From Burkholderiaceae bacterium (lineage in GTDB: Bacteria > Pseudomonadota > Gammaproteobacteria > Burkholderiales > Burkholderiaceae_A), in assembly GCA_018882795.1 (NCBI GenBank), contig VERJ01000015.1:1-39786 (forward strand): a DNA stretch of 39,786 nt, given 5' to 3'. The first letter of the stretch is position 1. The number at the start of each line of letters is the position of its first letter. Below, one piece after another: positions 1 to 8,218 of the stretch. The notes beneath the pieces were generated by a model. It saw only the letters and a program-made list of their open reading frames with translations. It was not told the DNA's origin and did not search any database. The translations under genes were made by a program, and so were the position numbers.

Positions 1-250
1 GGCCATAACTACGGTCATAGCGACGGGCAACGTCCGCCAGTCTACGTAGCTGCCCACTATTAAGCAATCCATAAGCAATAGCGATTCGCAGCATCGGAGC
101 ATGCCGTTGAATATAGAGGCCGTTCTGAAGCCTTAGGGGACGCAACTCGTCATCACTGAGCGCGCCTGTTCCATGGCGGTCTATTTGCCCCGCCAATTGA
201 CGTGCTCGTTCCCGCAAAATCTGAATATCTGTCTCTAAAGGTTGGTACAT
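1..250 (-). CDS. cysI: Nitrite/sulfite reductase hemoprotein, CysI-like (5' part, runs off the window)
   Basis: This is the N-terminal 83 residues of a minus-strand gene that starts at the ATG at 250 and leaves the window at base 1. The translation begins MYQPLETDIQILRERARQLA and contains RPLRLQNGLYIQRHAPMLR. That matches the N-terminal ferredoxin-like half-domain of betaproteobacterial assimilatory sulfite reductase (CysI), which reduces sulfite to sulfide with siroheme and a 4Fe-4S cluster. The cluster-binding cysteines would lie outside the window. No strong ribosome-binding site is visible before the ATG. A related siroheme nitrite reductase cannot be excluded from this fragment, but the spacing of the LRLQNG and QRHAPMLR motifs favours CysI. 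Confidence 0.8.
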   Translation of the reverse strand, partial: MYQPLETDIQILRERARQLAGQIDRHGTGALSDDELRPLRLQNGLYIQRHAPMLRIAIAYGLLNSGQLRRLADVARRYDRSYG

Positions 251-314
251 GTGCTTGCCATTTAATGAGCAGCAAGCGTATCAACGAACTTTACGAAATT
301 TGATGCGGTTTCCT

Positions 315-327
315 GAATACGTTATTC
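315..327. promoter_or_regulatory. Inverted repeat upstream of cysI, possible LysR-type operator
   Basis: In the 139-bp gap between the phosphoesterase stop and the cysI start, GAATA and TATTC arms flank a 3-base centre (GAATA-CGT-TATTC on the plus strand). The gap is AT-rich and is the only place for the cysI promoter. A dyad of this type fits a LysR-family activator such as CysB or CbbR-like regulators, but the sequence does not match a motif I can name with certainty. Its assignment is inference. Confidence 0.3.
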
Positions 328-389
328 CAAATATGAAAATAGAAATCCGCTGTTTTATGTATCCGATTGGACTTTGACTGAAATCCCAC

Positions 390-1349
390 TCACCTTGGAT
401 CAATAAAACTAAGCCTAAATGGCTTTTGTGCATCAGTATCGACCGAAATACGAACGGCGCGGACGTCCTGATCGCCAGGGACGATCAACTGATATACGTT
501 CAAGAGCATATTTCGATTTAATGAAAAAGGCCTGTCAAACCGGAATTTGTGTGTGTCACCATTGATCAGCAATACAGGCTTACCGAATTGCGCTGCTCTG
601 GGAAGAAGAGTCTCCCCCACCACATTCAGAAATCCTGAATGTCGAGGGAAGGCCGCATCATGAGAGGCGCTCTCAAACACATCGGCCTGAAATGCGACCA
701 CGACTGCCTCGATCTTCTGTGTGCCGGCCAGATCAAATCCAGCATTAATCCAGACGCGATTTGCAGCATCTCTCTCAAAGAACTCTGCTACCGCTTTTGG
801 ATCACGTGTCTCAAAATTGTTATTACTTCCCACGATATGGACGGTCATGAAAAGAACCCGGTCGATCACCCAACGCTGGTTTTCGATATACCGCGAGAAC
901 TTAGGGTGAACGACCGATTGGGACTCTACTGGCATCGTCGTCGCACCAAGCGACTGATAAGGGGTAAAAAATAAACTTCGAAGTTTTGCTAAACGCTCTA
1001 ACGGATCAAAACTACCATTATTTTTCCGGTGACAATCGGTCCATTCGTTATCCCCTGGCGTAAAGACCACAGGACGACTGAACCGATCGAAATGTCGACG
1101 TTGTCGATGAAATTCCTCGTCAGAACACAGTGTCGAACCCGACTTGAAATCCCCCACATGAATTGAAAACTGCGACTCTGTCCGATTAATCGAATCAATC
1201 AGGTTTCTAAAGTTGGATCCTGCTACCTCATCAGAGCCATAGGGGAGATCGCCTAACGCAACGAAATGTAACTCGGCAGCCGGGAGATGCGCTGAGAATA
1301 GTAAGCATCCGATACCTAACCACTTACCTCGCCTCATGGGGGCCGTCAT
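390..1349 (-). CDS. Secreted metallophosphoesterase-like protein
   Basis: The 319-aa product starts with a basic stretch and a hydrophobic core (about residues 9-24, ending PAA-E), a likely Sec signal peptide, so it probably acts in the periplasm. The body carries calcineurin-type metallophosphoesterase signatures in order: ALGDLPYG near residue 31, HVGDFKSG near 64, PGDNEW near 98 and NGDTHKF near 264. These fit the Asp/Asn/His metal ligands of the family, although the motifs are divergent and the substrate is unknown. Its start overlaps the stop of the DUF4337 gene by 4 nt (ATGA), so the two are translationally coupled. Met5 (MRRGK) is an alternative start. Base composition is lower in GC (35-55% per line) than in the neighbouring housekeeping genes. 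Confidence 0.7.
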   Translation of the reverse strand: MTAPMRRGKWLGIGCLLFSAHLPAAELHFVALGDLPYGSDEVAGSNFRNLIDSINRTESQFSIHVGDFKSGSTLCSDEEFHRQRRHFDRFSRPVVFTPGDNEWTDCHRKNNGSFDPLERLAKLRSLFFTPYQSLGATTMPVESQSVVHPKFSRYIENQRWVIDRVLFMTVHIVGSNNNFETRDPKAVAEFFERDAANRVWINAGFDLAGTQKIEAVVVAFQADVFESASHDAAFPRHSGFLNVVGETLLPRAAQFGKPVLLINGDTHKFRFDRPFSLNRNMLLNVYQLIVPGDQDVRAVRISVDTDAQKPFRLSFIDPR

Positions 1350-1915
1350 ACAAAGAGCAGATATCCATTCAACGTAGAGAGCACTCCTAATAAGCCCAGG
1401 ACGGCAGAGACATTAAAGAAGGTTCGCTTACCCGTGATAATTGCCACCGAAGTCAGAACAATACCGATCTGAAGGAGCGCCTCCGCGTAGTCAAACCACG
1501 GGTCTCTGGCCAGCGCCTCATCTCGTTTGGCTTCATGGGCCTTTGCCCGCTGCATTAACTCCTTCTTGCCTTCGCCGGTCTCCGGCTCGGATTCATATCG
1601 GGTTACATTTTTTTGATAATCCGACAATTTCTTCTCTAGTACCTGCCGAGCATCCGAGGGGAGCTTGGCTGTCTTTAGCTGTAATTCAAGATCATCCGCA
1701 GCGATTTTGTAGGCCGTCTGGCGTTGATTTTTTGCTTGGTAAAAATTGTAGGCATTCGCAGCATGGATATTTTCCATTGTGGCTTCTTTAGCCGCATTGC
1801 TACCGCCTAAGCTCGCAACCGCCAACACGAGCGCTAACACCGAGACGAGAAGAGCGCAGCGGGTCTTAAACGGATCGTTAATTAATTCTTCATCAATTTC
1901 GGGGGCGTCTGACAT
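1346..1915 (-). CDS. DUF4337 family membrane protein
   Basis: The 189-aa protein has one transmembrane segment near residues 20-38 (CALLVSVLALVLAVASLGG). It is followed by a long charged, helix-rich middle (KNQRQTAYKIAADDLELQLK) and two C-terminal transmembrane helices (about 145-162 and 167-188). This order, with the NAAKEATMENIHAANAYNFYQAKN stretch split between helix 1 and the coiled region, is typical of DUF4337, whose function is unknown. It is the first gene of a two-gene unit with the metallophosphoesterase downstream. It begins about 170 bp beyond the 3' end of tRNA-Ser and shares the lower GC of its partner, so the pair may be a later acquisition. Confidence 0.75.
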   Translation of the reverse strand: MSDAPEIDEELINDPFKTRCALLVSVLALVLAVASLGGSNAAKEATMENIHAANAYNFYQAKNQRQTAYKIAADDLELQLKTAKLPSDARQVLEKKLSDYQKNVTRYESEPETGEGKKELMQRAKAHEAKRDEALARDPWFDYAEALLQIGIVLTSVAIITGKRTFFNVSAVLGLLGVLSTLNGYLLFV

Positions 1916-2081
1916 TCTCTAATCCTATTCAAATTTGAAAGAGCCTAATTCAAGCTAGGCCAGCGAGGGGGCAGTAGGGCGACACCGCGGTCATTAGAAG
2001 AGATAAACCTGAGTATGAGTGAGACGTCCCCGTCAGCAGCGCGCGCCGTCAGGCGTCGTGCTGGACCCAGGTACGGGCTCC

Positions 2082-2172
2082 TGGCGGAGACGGAGGGATT
2101 CGAACCCTCGATGCGCTTTTGGCACATACTCCCTTAGCAGGGGAGCACCTTCGGCCTCTCGGTCACGTCTCC
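2082..2172 (-). tRNA. tRNA-Ser (anticodon GCT)
   Basis: Read on the minus strand, this 91-base gene folds as a class II tRNA. Acceptor arms GGAGACG and CGTCTCC pair perfectly and are followed by an encoded GCCA end. The T arm contains GGTTCGAATCC. The anticodon loop CTGCTAA puts anticodon GCT at 2138-2136. A long variable arm (TATGTGCCAAAAGCGCAT) marks a serine tRNA. It reads AGC/AGT codons. It lies 14 bp downstream of the lysC stop on the same strand and is probably processed from, or transcribed with, that operon. Confidence 0.97.
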
Positions 2173-2186
2173 TGGTGCTGCAAAAC

Positions 2187-3434
2187 TTAGGATTCTAGCC
2201 CAAAGGCCTTGTGCAGGGCCCGTACGGCAAGCTCCATATACTTATCATCAATCACCACCGAGATCTTGATTTCACTCGTGGAGATCATCTGAATGTTGAT
2301 ACCCTCTTTTGAGAGCGTCTCGAACATCTGGCTGGCAATCCCCACGTGGCTACGCATGCCAATACCCACCACCGACACCTTGCAGATATCTTTGGCACCG
2401 GTAATCGACTTGGCCTGTATATCGGGCTGAACTTTTGCCTTCAAGACCTCGAGTGCTTTTTCGAGCTCATTGCGATGCACGGTGAAGGAAAAATCGGTTA
2501 GGCCATCGTGGCTCACGTTCTGAATGATCATGTCCACATCGATATTGGCCGAGGCCACAGGACCCAGAATCTTGTAAGCAATCCCTGGCTTATCCGGCAC
2601 GCCGGCCACGGTGATCTTGGCTTCATCCCGATTAAAGGCAATGCCTGAGATAACAGCTTGTTCCATGGTTTCGTCTTCCTCATACGTGATCAATGTGCCC
2701 GAATTCGCCTCCTCAGCAAGCGGAATATCGGGATCAGTCAGACTGGAGAGCACCCGGGTCTTGACCTTGTATTTGCCAGCAAATTCGACCGAGCGGATCT
2801 GCAGGACTTTGGAGCCCAGGCTGGCCATCTCGAGCATCTCTTCAAACGTGACTTTCTCCAGCCGCTTAGCCTCTGGCACGATACGAGGATCGGTCGTGTA
2901 CACACCATCCACATCGGTGTAAATCAGGCACTCTTCGGCCTTCAGTGCCGCAGCCACGGCGACCGCCGATGTATCCGATCCGCCACGGCCCAGGGTGGTG
3001 ATGTTGTTGTTGCCATCGATGCCCTGAAAGCCTGTGATCACGACCACATAGCCATCATTGAGATCCTTGCGTACACGGCTATCATCAATCGACTCGATGC
3101 GGGCCTTGGTATAAGCGGAATCGGTTTTCACGGGCACCTGCCAGCCGGTATAGCTCTTGGCCTTGGCACCAATGCTTTGAAGGGCGATTGCCAGGAGCCC
3201 CACCGAGACCTGTTCCCCTGTCGATGCAATCTGATCCAGCTCGCGCGGATCCGCCCGCTCGGAGATTTCCTTGGCCAGGCCCAAGAGCCGGTTGGTCTCC
3301 CCGGACATGGCCGAGGGCACCACGACCACCTGGTGTCCGGCCTTTTGCCACTTGGCTACCCGGCGGGCCACATTCTTGATGCGCTCGACCGAGCCCATGG
3401 AGGTGCCGCCGTATTTGTGAACAATTAACGCCAT
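2187..3434 (-). CDS. lysC: Aspartate kinase
   Basis: This 415-aa enzyme phosphorylates L-aspartate, the first step to lysine, methionine, threonine and diaminopimelate. The N-terminal kinase domain has the KYGGTS motif at residues 7-12, and the glycine-rich TTLGRGGSDTSA lies near 145-156. The last 150 residues form two ACT domains (about 265-340 and 345-415), the usual site of lysine/threonine feedback. The length is normal for the monofunctional class. It is followed by tRNA-Ser and preceded by tilS with a 30-bp gap. An in-frame ATG at 2666 with a GAGGA box 10 nt upstream could give a separate regulatory beta subunit (about 159 aa), as known for the alpha2beta2 aspartokinases. Confidence 0.97.
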   Translation of the reverse strand: MALIVHKYGGTSMGSVERIKNVARRVAKWQKAGHQVVVVPSAMSGETNRLLGLAKEISERADPRELDQIASTGEQVSVGLLAIALQSIGAKAKSYTGWQVPVKTDSAYTKARIESIDDSRVRKDLNDGYVVVITGFQGIDGNNNITTLGRGGSDTSAVAVAAALKAEECLIYTDVDGVYTTDPRIVPEAKRLEKVTFEEMLEMASLGSKVLQIRSVEFAGKYKVKTRVLSSLTDPDIPLAEEANSGTLITYEEDETMEQAVISGIAFNRDEAKITVAGVPDKPGIAYKILGPVASANIDVDMIIQNVSHDGLTDFSFTVHRNELEKALEVLKAKVQPDIQAKSITGAKDICKVSVVGIGMRSHVGIASQMFETLSKEGINIQMISTSEIKISVVIDDKYMELAVRALHKAFGLES

Positions 3435-3464
3435 GTTTTCTTCATCGATAAGCGAAACCGACGA

Positions 3465-4427
3465 TTATCGCGCAATCCGAAGCGCGTTCTTGTCGCGGAT
3501 CACCCGCCAGAGGCGGCCAGAGGTCGGCTCGGCCAGGTCCATCTGGGCATGGGATTCACGGGCGGTCCGAATCTGGCGTAAAAACTCCGCCAGGCGGCGT
3601 GTGGGTGGGGTGGGCGCACCCTGCTCCTTGAGCCAGCTGCGAATAATTTGCGAGGCCAGGGCATCGTCGTGGATCAGCAGCGCATCCAGACTGAGCCCGC
3701 CATCGGCAATACGACTCGCTGAGAGCGCCCGGCCGGTCACCAATTCCAGCAAATCACGGGCCGTCTGCAGATGGCCGATCGTTCGGGCCATCGCGGAATC
3801 CGCGCCCTCGCGCAGGCTGCGCAACACCGGCATCACCTCGTGTCGAATCCGATTACGGGCCAGGTCAGTGTCGTCATTGCTCGGGTCCTCGACCCAATGC
3901 AGCCCCTCGGCCCGTGCGTAATCCAGCAAGACCTGACGACTCTGATCCAGAAATGGACGCCATCGGGTGATATGGCGGCAATTGAACGCCGCACTGGAGA
4001 GACGCGTCATGGCCGATAGGCCCTCCAGGCCAGCACCACGAATCCACTGCAGCAGTGCCGTCTCTAAAAGATCATCACGATGATGGGCCAGCGCAAGCAC
4101 GGCCTGCTCTGGCAGATGCTCGGCAAAGGCCTGATAGCGATACTTTCTGGCCGCCGCCTCCATGCCCAAATCTGCGATCTCCTGCTGCGGAATCGACACC
4201 TTGATGACTCGAAGGGGAACGGCCAGCGCGGTACATAACGATTCCGCCTGCGCTTTGAAGCCATCGGCTGCAGGCTGCAATCCGTGGTGAACATGAATTG
4301 CCGAAAGCGAAAATGTTTGCGGAAGTGTCTGCTGCGTGCGCCACATCACGTGCAGCAGCACCGTGGAATCCAGCCCGCCGGACAACCCCACCACTAAGGG
4401 CAGCGGGGAGAGCGGCCCAGACGACAT
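3465..4427 (-). CDS. tilS: tRNA(Ile)-lysidine synthase (short form)
   Basis: The enzyme converts C34 of tRNA-Ile(CAT) to lysidine, so that the tRNA reads AUA. The PP-loop ATPase motif SGGLDS is at residues 16-21, followed by HHGLQPAADGF and LAHHRDDLLETALLQ, all typical of TilS. The RNRIRHEVMPVL segment (about 194) is also conserved. At 320 aa it keeps the catalytic domain and the following substrate-binding helical region (SGRLWRV near the end), but it lacks the C-terminal domain found in many proteobacterial TilS proteins of 430-470 aa. The start ATG shares one base with the accA stop (TGATG), which implies coupled translation. Confidence 0.94.
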   Translation of the reverse strand: MSSGPLSPLPLVVGLSGGLDSTVLLHVMWRTQQTLPQTFSLSAIHVHHGLQPAADGFKAQAESLCTALAVPLRVIKVSIPQQEIADLGMEAAARKYRYQAFAEHLPEQAVLALAHHRDDLLETALLQWIRGAGLEGLSAMTRLSSAAFNCRHITRWRPFLDQSRQVLLDYARAEGLHWVEDPSNDDTDLARNRIRHEVMPVLRSLREGADSAMARTIGHLQTARDLLELVTGRALSASRIADGGLSLDALLIHDDALASQIIRSWLKEQGAPTPPTRRLAEFLRQIRTARESHAQMDLAEPTSGRLWRVIRDKNALRIAR

Positions 4428-5407
4428 CAGCCGGCCTTGATTTCCTTGAATTTGCCCATCTCACGAATGCGCGATTGACGCTGGACAATCAGCGCTTCAA
4501 CACCCATGTTATGAAAGCTTCGCAAGGCATCGGCGATCGCACGCTTTAAGCTCTCTGCGGTCTGCCCGGGATCACGATGGGCGCCACCCAAGGGTTCGGT
4601 CACGATTTTGTCGACAAGCCCAAGTGATTTCAGTCGCTGGGCGGTGATGCCCAGGGTCTCTGCGGCCTCAGGCGCCTTGTCAGCACTCTTCCACAGGATC
4701 GAGGCACAGCCCTCGGGCGAGATCACGGAATACGTTGCATATTGGAGCATCATCAGCACATCGCCCACCGCAATCGCCAAGGCACCGCCCGAGCCACCCT
4801 CACCGATGATGATGGACACAATGGGCACCTTGAGGCCCGCCATCACCATGAGATTTTTTCCGATGGCCTCGGACTGGCCGCGCTCCTCGGCGCCAATGCC
4901 GGGATAAGCACCCGGGGTATCGATAAAGGTCACCACTGGAATATTGAATTTCTCGGCCAGCTCCATCAGCCGCAGGGCTTTGCGATAACCCTCCGGCCTC
5001 GGCATGCCGAAATTTCTAAAGGTGCGTTCTTTGAGATCCCGGCCCTTCTGGTGGCCAATCACCATCACACTCTGGCCATTGAATCGGGCCACCCCACCTA
5101 CGATGGCGGGATCATCGGAAAATGCGCGATCGCCATGCAGTTCGTAAAAATCCGTAAAGATCAAGCCAATGTAATCCAGGGTGTAGGGCCGCTGGGGATG
5201 CCGGGCCACCTGGGCAATCTGCCAGGGGGTCAGCTTGGAATAGATGTCTTTGAGCTGGGACTCGGTCTTGGCGCGCAGCCGGTCAATCTCTTCGGAGATA
5301 TCGACTGCCGAATCGCTTTGAACAAAGCGAAGTTCCTCGATCTTGGTCTCAAGTTCGGCAACTGGCTGCTCAAAATCCAGAAACGTCTGTTTGACTGGGG
5401 CATTCAT
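4427..5407 (-). CDS. accA: Acetyl-CoA carboxylase carboxyltransferase subunit alpha
   Basis: The 326-aa AccA pairs with AccD to transfer carboxyl from biotin-AccB to acetyl-CoA, the committed step of fatty-acid synthesis. Seen here are the N-terminal helical region ([18 protein letters not shown]), the crotonase-fold motif [20 protein letters not shown] near 163, the glycine-rich [15 protein letters not shown] near 204, and [15 protein letters not shown] near 228. Length is normal for the family. It sits between cysS and tilS and is preceded by two hairpins. It overlaps tilS by one base. Confidence 0.97.
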   Translation of the reverse strand: MNAPVKQTFLDFEQPVAELETKIEELRFVQSDSAVDISEEIDRLRAKTESQLKDIYSKLTPWQIAQVARHPQRPYTLDYIGLIFTDFYELHGDRAFSDDPAIVGGVARFNGQSVMVIGHQKGRDLKERTFRNFGMPRPEGYRKALRLMELAEKFNIPVVTFIDTPGAYPGIGAEERGQSEAIGKNLMVMAGLKVPIVSIIIGEGGSGGALAIAVGDVLMMLQYATYSVISPEGCASILWKSADKAPEAAETLGITAQRLKSLGLVDKIVTEPLGGAHRDPGQTAESLKRAIADALRSFHNMGVEALIVQRQSRIREMGKFKEIKAG

Positions 5408-5426
5408 GAGGGCCTCATTGTCCTAT

Positions 5427-5444
5427 AAAAGACCGTTTCCGGTC
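5427..5444 (-). terminator. Short intrinsic terminator between cysS and accA
   Basis: On the minus strand GACCG-GAAA-CGGTC forms a 5-bp stem with a stable GNRA tetraloop. TTTT follows at 5430-5427, and then TAT. It lies downstream of cysS and about 20 nt before the accA start, so it could end cysS transcription or attenuate read-through into accA-tilS-lysC. The stem is short, so strength is uncertain. Confidence 0.5.
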
Positions 5445-5447
5445 ACC

Positions 5448-5483
5448 GCCGACCGATTTCCAGCAGCGAGCTGGGAGGTCGGC
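5448..5483 (-). other. Long hairpin directly after the cysS stop
   Basis: GCCGACC (plus-strand 5448-5454) pairs with GGTCGGC (5477-5483). Inside it CCAGC (5460-5464) pairs with GCTGG (5470-5474), giving a two-part stem of 12 bp with a small internal loop. It begins about 5 nt after the cysS stop codon and is followed at once by the GAAA-loop hairpin with a T tail. It may stabilise the cysS 3' end or work with the second stem as a terminator. Confidence 0.5.
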
Positions 5484-5488
5484 TGTCT

Positions 5489-6952
5489 TCAGGAAGCCCG
5501 CCAGGTGGTACCGCCAGGGCCATCTTCCAGCAAGACCCCCTGGGCCAGCAGGTCGGCCCGAATCTTGTCCGCCCGGGCGTAATCCTTGGCCGCCTTGGCC
5601 GCAGCCCGCTCAGCAATCAGCCCCTCGATCCGGGACCTATCCAGGGCCTGGACCCCGGCCTGCTGAAAATCAATGGGAGATCGCTCCAACAGCCCAAGGC
5701 TCAACGCCATTCGACGCAACAATTGAGCGATCTCCAGTTTCTCTTCCGCATTCTCTGCCTTGTTGGCCTCGGTGGCGAGATCAAAGAGTGCAGCAATCGC
5801 CACAGGGGTATTGAAATCATCATCCATCGCCTGCGAAAACGCGATGATGCTTCGAACCACTGCGGGCTGATGAGCAAAATCCATTGCCAGGGCCCGCATG
5901 TCGATGACATCCACGGTAGATACGCAATGATTGGTAATGCCGGCGCCTGCAAGGGCTGTATAGAGACGATCAAGTCCCTGGCGGGCATCCTCTAGGTGGG
6001 CATCGGAGTAATTCAGTGGGCTGCGGTAGTGGGCGCGAAGAATGAAAAATCGCACCACTTCAGGATCGAATTTTTTGAGCACCTCGCGAATGGTGAAGAA
6101 GTTGCCCAAAGACTTGGACATCTTTTCATCGTCGACCCGAACAAAACCATTGTGCATCCAGAGATTCACAAATGGCTTGCCGGTCTGCGGGCCATAGGCC
6201 CCCTCGGACTGGGCAATCTCGTTTTCATGATGAGGAAACTGGAGGTCAGCACCACCACCATGAATATCGAAGTGTTTTCCCAGCAGTGCACAACTCATTG
6301 CGGAGCATTCGATATGCCAGCCTGGCCGGCCCTCGCCCCAGGGTGAAGGCCATTTCACTTCGCGCGGCTCATCGGCCTTAGACCGCTTCCATAGAACAAA
6401 ATCCAGGGGGTCACGCTTGCCATCACCCACCGCGACACGCTCACCGGCCCGCAGCTCATCCAACGATTTGCCAGAAAGTCGGCCGTACCGGGCAAAGCCA
6501 CGCACCGAAAAGTTCACATCTCCATCACTTCCATCGGGCAGTTCGGCCTGATAAGCAAGGCCATTACGCTCTAAGGCACCAATCACGTCCAGCATCTGAG
6601 GCACATAGTCAGTGGCACGAGGCTCGTAATCAGGCGGCAGTACCCCCAGGGCTTTCGCATCCTCGTTCATTGCCGTGATGAAACGGCCGGTAAGTGCAGC
6701 GATCGGCTCGTTGTTCTCCACCGCCCGACGAATAATCTTGTCATCGATATCGGTGATATTGCGCACATAAGTCACCTGCAGTCCGCTCGCCCGAAACCAG
6801 CGGGTCACCATATCAAACACCACCATGACCCGGGCATGGCCGACATGGCAGTAGTCATACACCGTCATGCCGCAGACATACATGCGCACACGGCCCGGTT
6901 CGATGGGGACAAACTCCTCTTTGGAGCGGGTCAGGGTATTGAATATCTTCAA
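5489..6952 (-). CDS. cysS: Cysteinyl-tRNA synthetase
   Basis: This 487-aa class I synthetase charges tRNA-Cys. The zinc ligand C27 ([10 protein letters not shown]) is followed by the HIGH-type motif HVGH at 36-39. [11 protein letters not shown] and [10 protein letters not shown] supply the other zinc/cysteine contacts, and KMSKS appears in [11 protein letters not shown] (about 277). The C-terminal anticodon-binding region ends in [15 protein letters not shown]. The only start that fits the family N-terminus (MKIFNTLTR) is TTG at 6952-6950, preceded by a GGTGA box; no in-frame ATG exists nearby. It is divergent from the TPR gene across a short shared promoter gap. Confidence 0.96.
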   Translation of the reverse strand: MKIFNTLTRSKEEFVPIEPGRVRMYVCGMTVYDYCHVGHARVMVVFDMVTRWFRASGLQVTYVRNITDIDDKIIRRAVENNEPIAALTGRFITAMNEDAKALGVLPPDYEPRATDYVPQMLDVIGALERNGLAYQAELPDGSDGDVNFSVRGFARYGRLSGKSLDELRAGERVAVGDGKRDPLDFVLWKRSKADEPREVKWPSPWGEGRPGWHIECSAMSCALLGKHFDIHGGGADLQFPHHENEIAQSEGAYGPQTGKPFVNLWMHNGFVRVDDEKMSKSLGNFFTIREVLKKFDPEVVRFFILRAHYRSPLNYSDAHLEDARQGLDRLYTALAGAGITNHCVSTVDVIDMRALAMDFAHQPAVVRSIIAFSQAMDDDFNTPVAIAALFDLATEANKAENAEEKLEIAQLLRRMALSLGLLERSPIDFQQAGVQALDRSRIEGLIAERAAAKAAKDYARADKIRADLLAQGVLLEDGPGGTTWRAS

Positions 6953-7010
6953 GAAATCACCATGCTAGACTGCCCGGCTAAGACCACAGGCTTACACAAC
7001 ATTGCATTTT

Positions 7011-7673
7011 ATGGGAACAATTTCACGTAGCCCTGCCACCCTACGATGGGCCCGGGCGTTCGCGCCATTGTGCCTGGTGCTGGGCGCACAAAACATAGGG
7101 GCCCAGGGCCTGATCAGCCCGACCGATAGCAGCGGCATCAGCAGCCCGCAGAGCCAGCCGCCGCGCAGCGGTCTGATGCCAGGCCGGCCCATGGCCCCCG
7201 CGGTCTCGCCCGATATCACCGAGGCCCGGGAACTCATCTCCAATCGAAAATGGAGTGAAGCAGAACAGCTGATCGAATCCCGCCTTGCCAAACGGCCCAG
7301 AGATCCGCAGTGGCGATTCCTGCAGGGCGTGCTGTTTGCGGAGACCGGGAGGCAACCCGAGGCCATCTCGGTCTTTGAGTTGCTTACCGAAGATTTTCCT
7401 GAGCTCTCCGAGTCCTACAACAATCTGGCCGCGCTCTATGTGGAACAGCGCGAACTGAATAAGGCCCGGCTGCTGCTGGAACGGGCTGTTCAGAATCGGC
7501 CGGACTATGCCCTGGCCCATGAAAATCTCGGCGATATCTTTACCCAGCTGGCAATTCAGTCCTATGAAAAGGCGGCAAAATCCAATCAGCCCGCACCGAG
7601 CGTGAAGCTCAAGCTCGACCATCTACTCAAGACCCCAGCCATCCGCACCTCGCGGGTGACCACCAATCGTTAA
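7011..7673 (+). CDS. Exported tetratricopeptide-repeat protein
   Basis: The 220-aa product starts at ATG 7011 (an upstream in-frame TTG at 7002 is less likely). Its N-terminus [20 protein letters not shown] leads into a hydrophobic stretch ending GAQNIGAQ, a likely signal peptide. A Pro/Ser/Gly-rich linker follows. Then come about three TPR units: [40 protein letters not shown] and [20 protein letters not shown]. Such repeats serve as protein-protein scaffolds. The partner is unknown. It is followed by the cyclophilin gene with a 29-bp gap, an order common in Burkholderiales, so a periplasmic or envelope role is plausible but not shown. Confidence 0.85.
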   Translation: MGTISRSPATLRWARAFAPLCLVLGAQNIGAQGLISPTDSSGISSPQSQPPRSGLMPGRPMAPAVSPDITEARELISNRKWSEAEQLIESRLAKRPRDPQWRFLQGVLFAETGRQPEAISVFELLTEDFPELSESYNNLAALYVEQRELNKARLLLERAVQNRPDYALAHENLGDIFTQLAIQSYEKAAKSNQPAPSVKLKLDHLLKTPAIRTSRVTTNR

Positions 7674-7702
7674 ACCCAACCCTCTTTTTCGGAGACCACC
7701 AC

Positions 7703-8203
7703 ATGAATGTCGTTCTGCAGACCTCGATGGGCAACATCACGCTTGAGCTTGATGGAAAAAAAGCGCCAAAAACTGTTGAAAATTTTGTTGCCTACGTGAA
7801 ATCCGGCCACTTTAACGGGACCATTTTCCACCGGGTGATGGATAACTTCATGATTCAGGGCGGTGGATTCACCGACAAGATGGTGCAAAAGCCCACCAAT
7901 GCGCCAATCAAAAACGAGGCCGACAACGGCCTGAAAAATAACAAGTACACCATCGCCATGGCCCGCACCAGCGATCCGCATTCGGCAAGCGCGCAGTTCT
8001 TTATCAACGTCGCGGATAACGACTTCTTAAACTTCAGCTCCCCCACCGAGCGTGGCTGGGGCTATGCGGTGTTCGGCAAGGTCACCGCAGGCACGGATGT
8101 GGTGGACAAGATTAAAAAAGTGAAGACTGGCAACAACGGATTTCATCAGAATGTTCCCGTCGAGCCCATCACCATCCTGAAGGCTGAGGTGCTGGAAAAA
8201 TAA
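7703..8203 (+). CDS. ppiB: Peptidyl-prolyl cis-trans isomerase, cyclophilin type (cytosolic PpiB-like)
   Basis: The 166-aa single-domain cyclophilin catalyses proline isomerisation. It shows the active-site block [15 protein letters not shown] (about residues 47-61, Arg/Phe/Met/Gln), the second block [18 protein letters not shown] (about 93-110) and the GYAVFGKV segment. No signal peptide is present, so it is cytosolic. A CGGAGA box lies about 8 nt before the ATG. It lies between the TPR gene and lpxH in what looks like one transcript. Confidence 0.95.
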   Translation: MNVVLQTSMGNITLELDGKKAPKTVENFVAYVKSGHFNGTIFHRVMDNFMIQGGGFTDKMVQKPTNAPIKNEADNGLKNNKYTIAMARTSDPHSASAQFFINVADNDFLNFSSPTERGWGYAVFGKVTAGTDVVDKIKKVKTGNNGFHQNVPVEPITILKAEVLEK

Positions 8204-8218
8204 GTTGGCGCATTTGGC

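Noticed and set aside
1916..2081. Possible small gene between DUF4337 and tRNA-Ser
   Set aside because: No frame has both a start with ribosome site and a plausible product; only weak GC-rich dyads are seen.
2658..3428. 256-codon open frame on the plus strand
   Set aside because: It is fully antisense to lysC, has no family pattern, and follows from GC-rich third positions.
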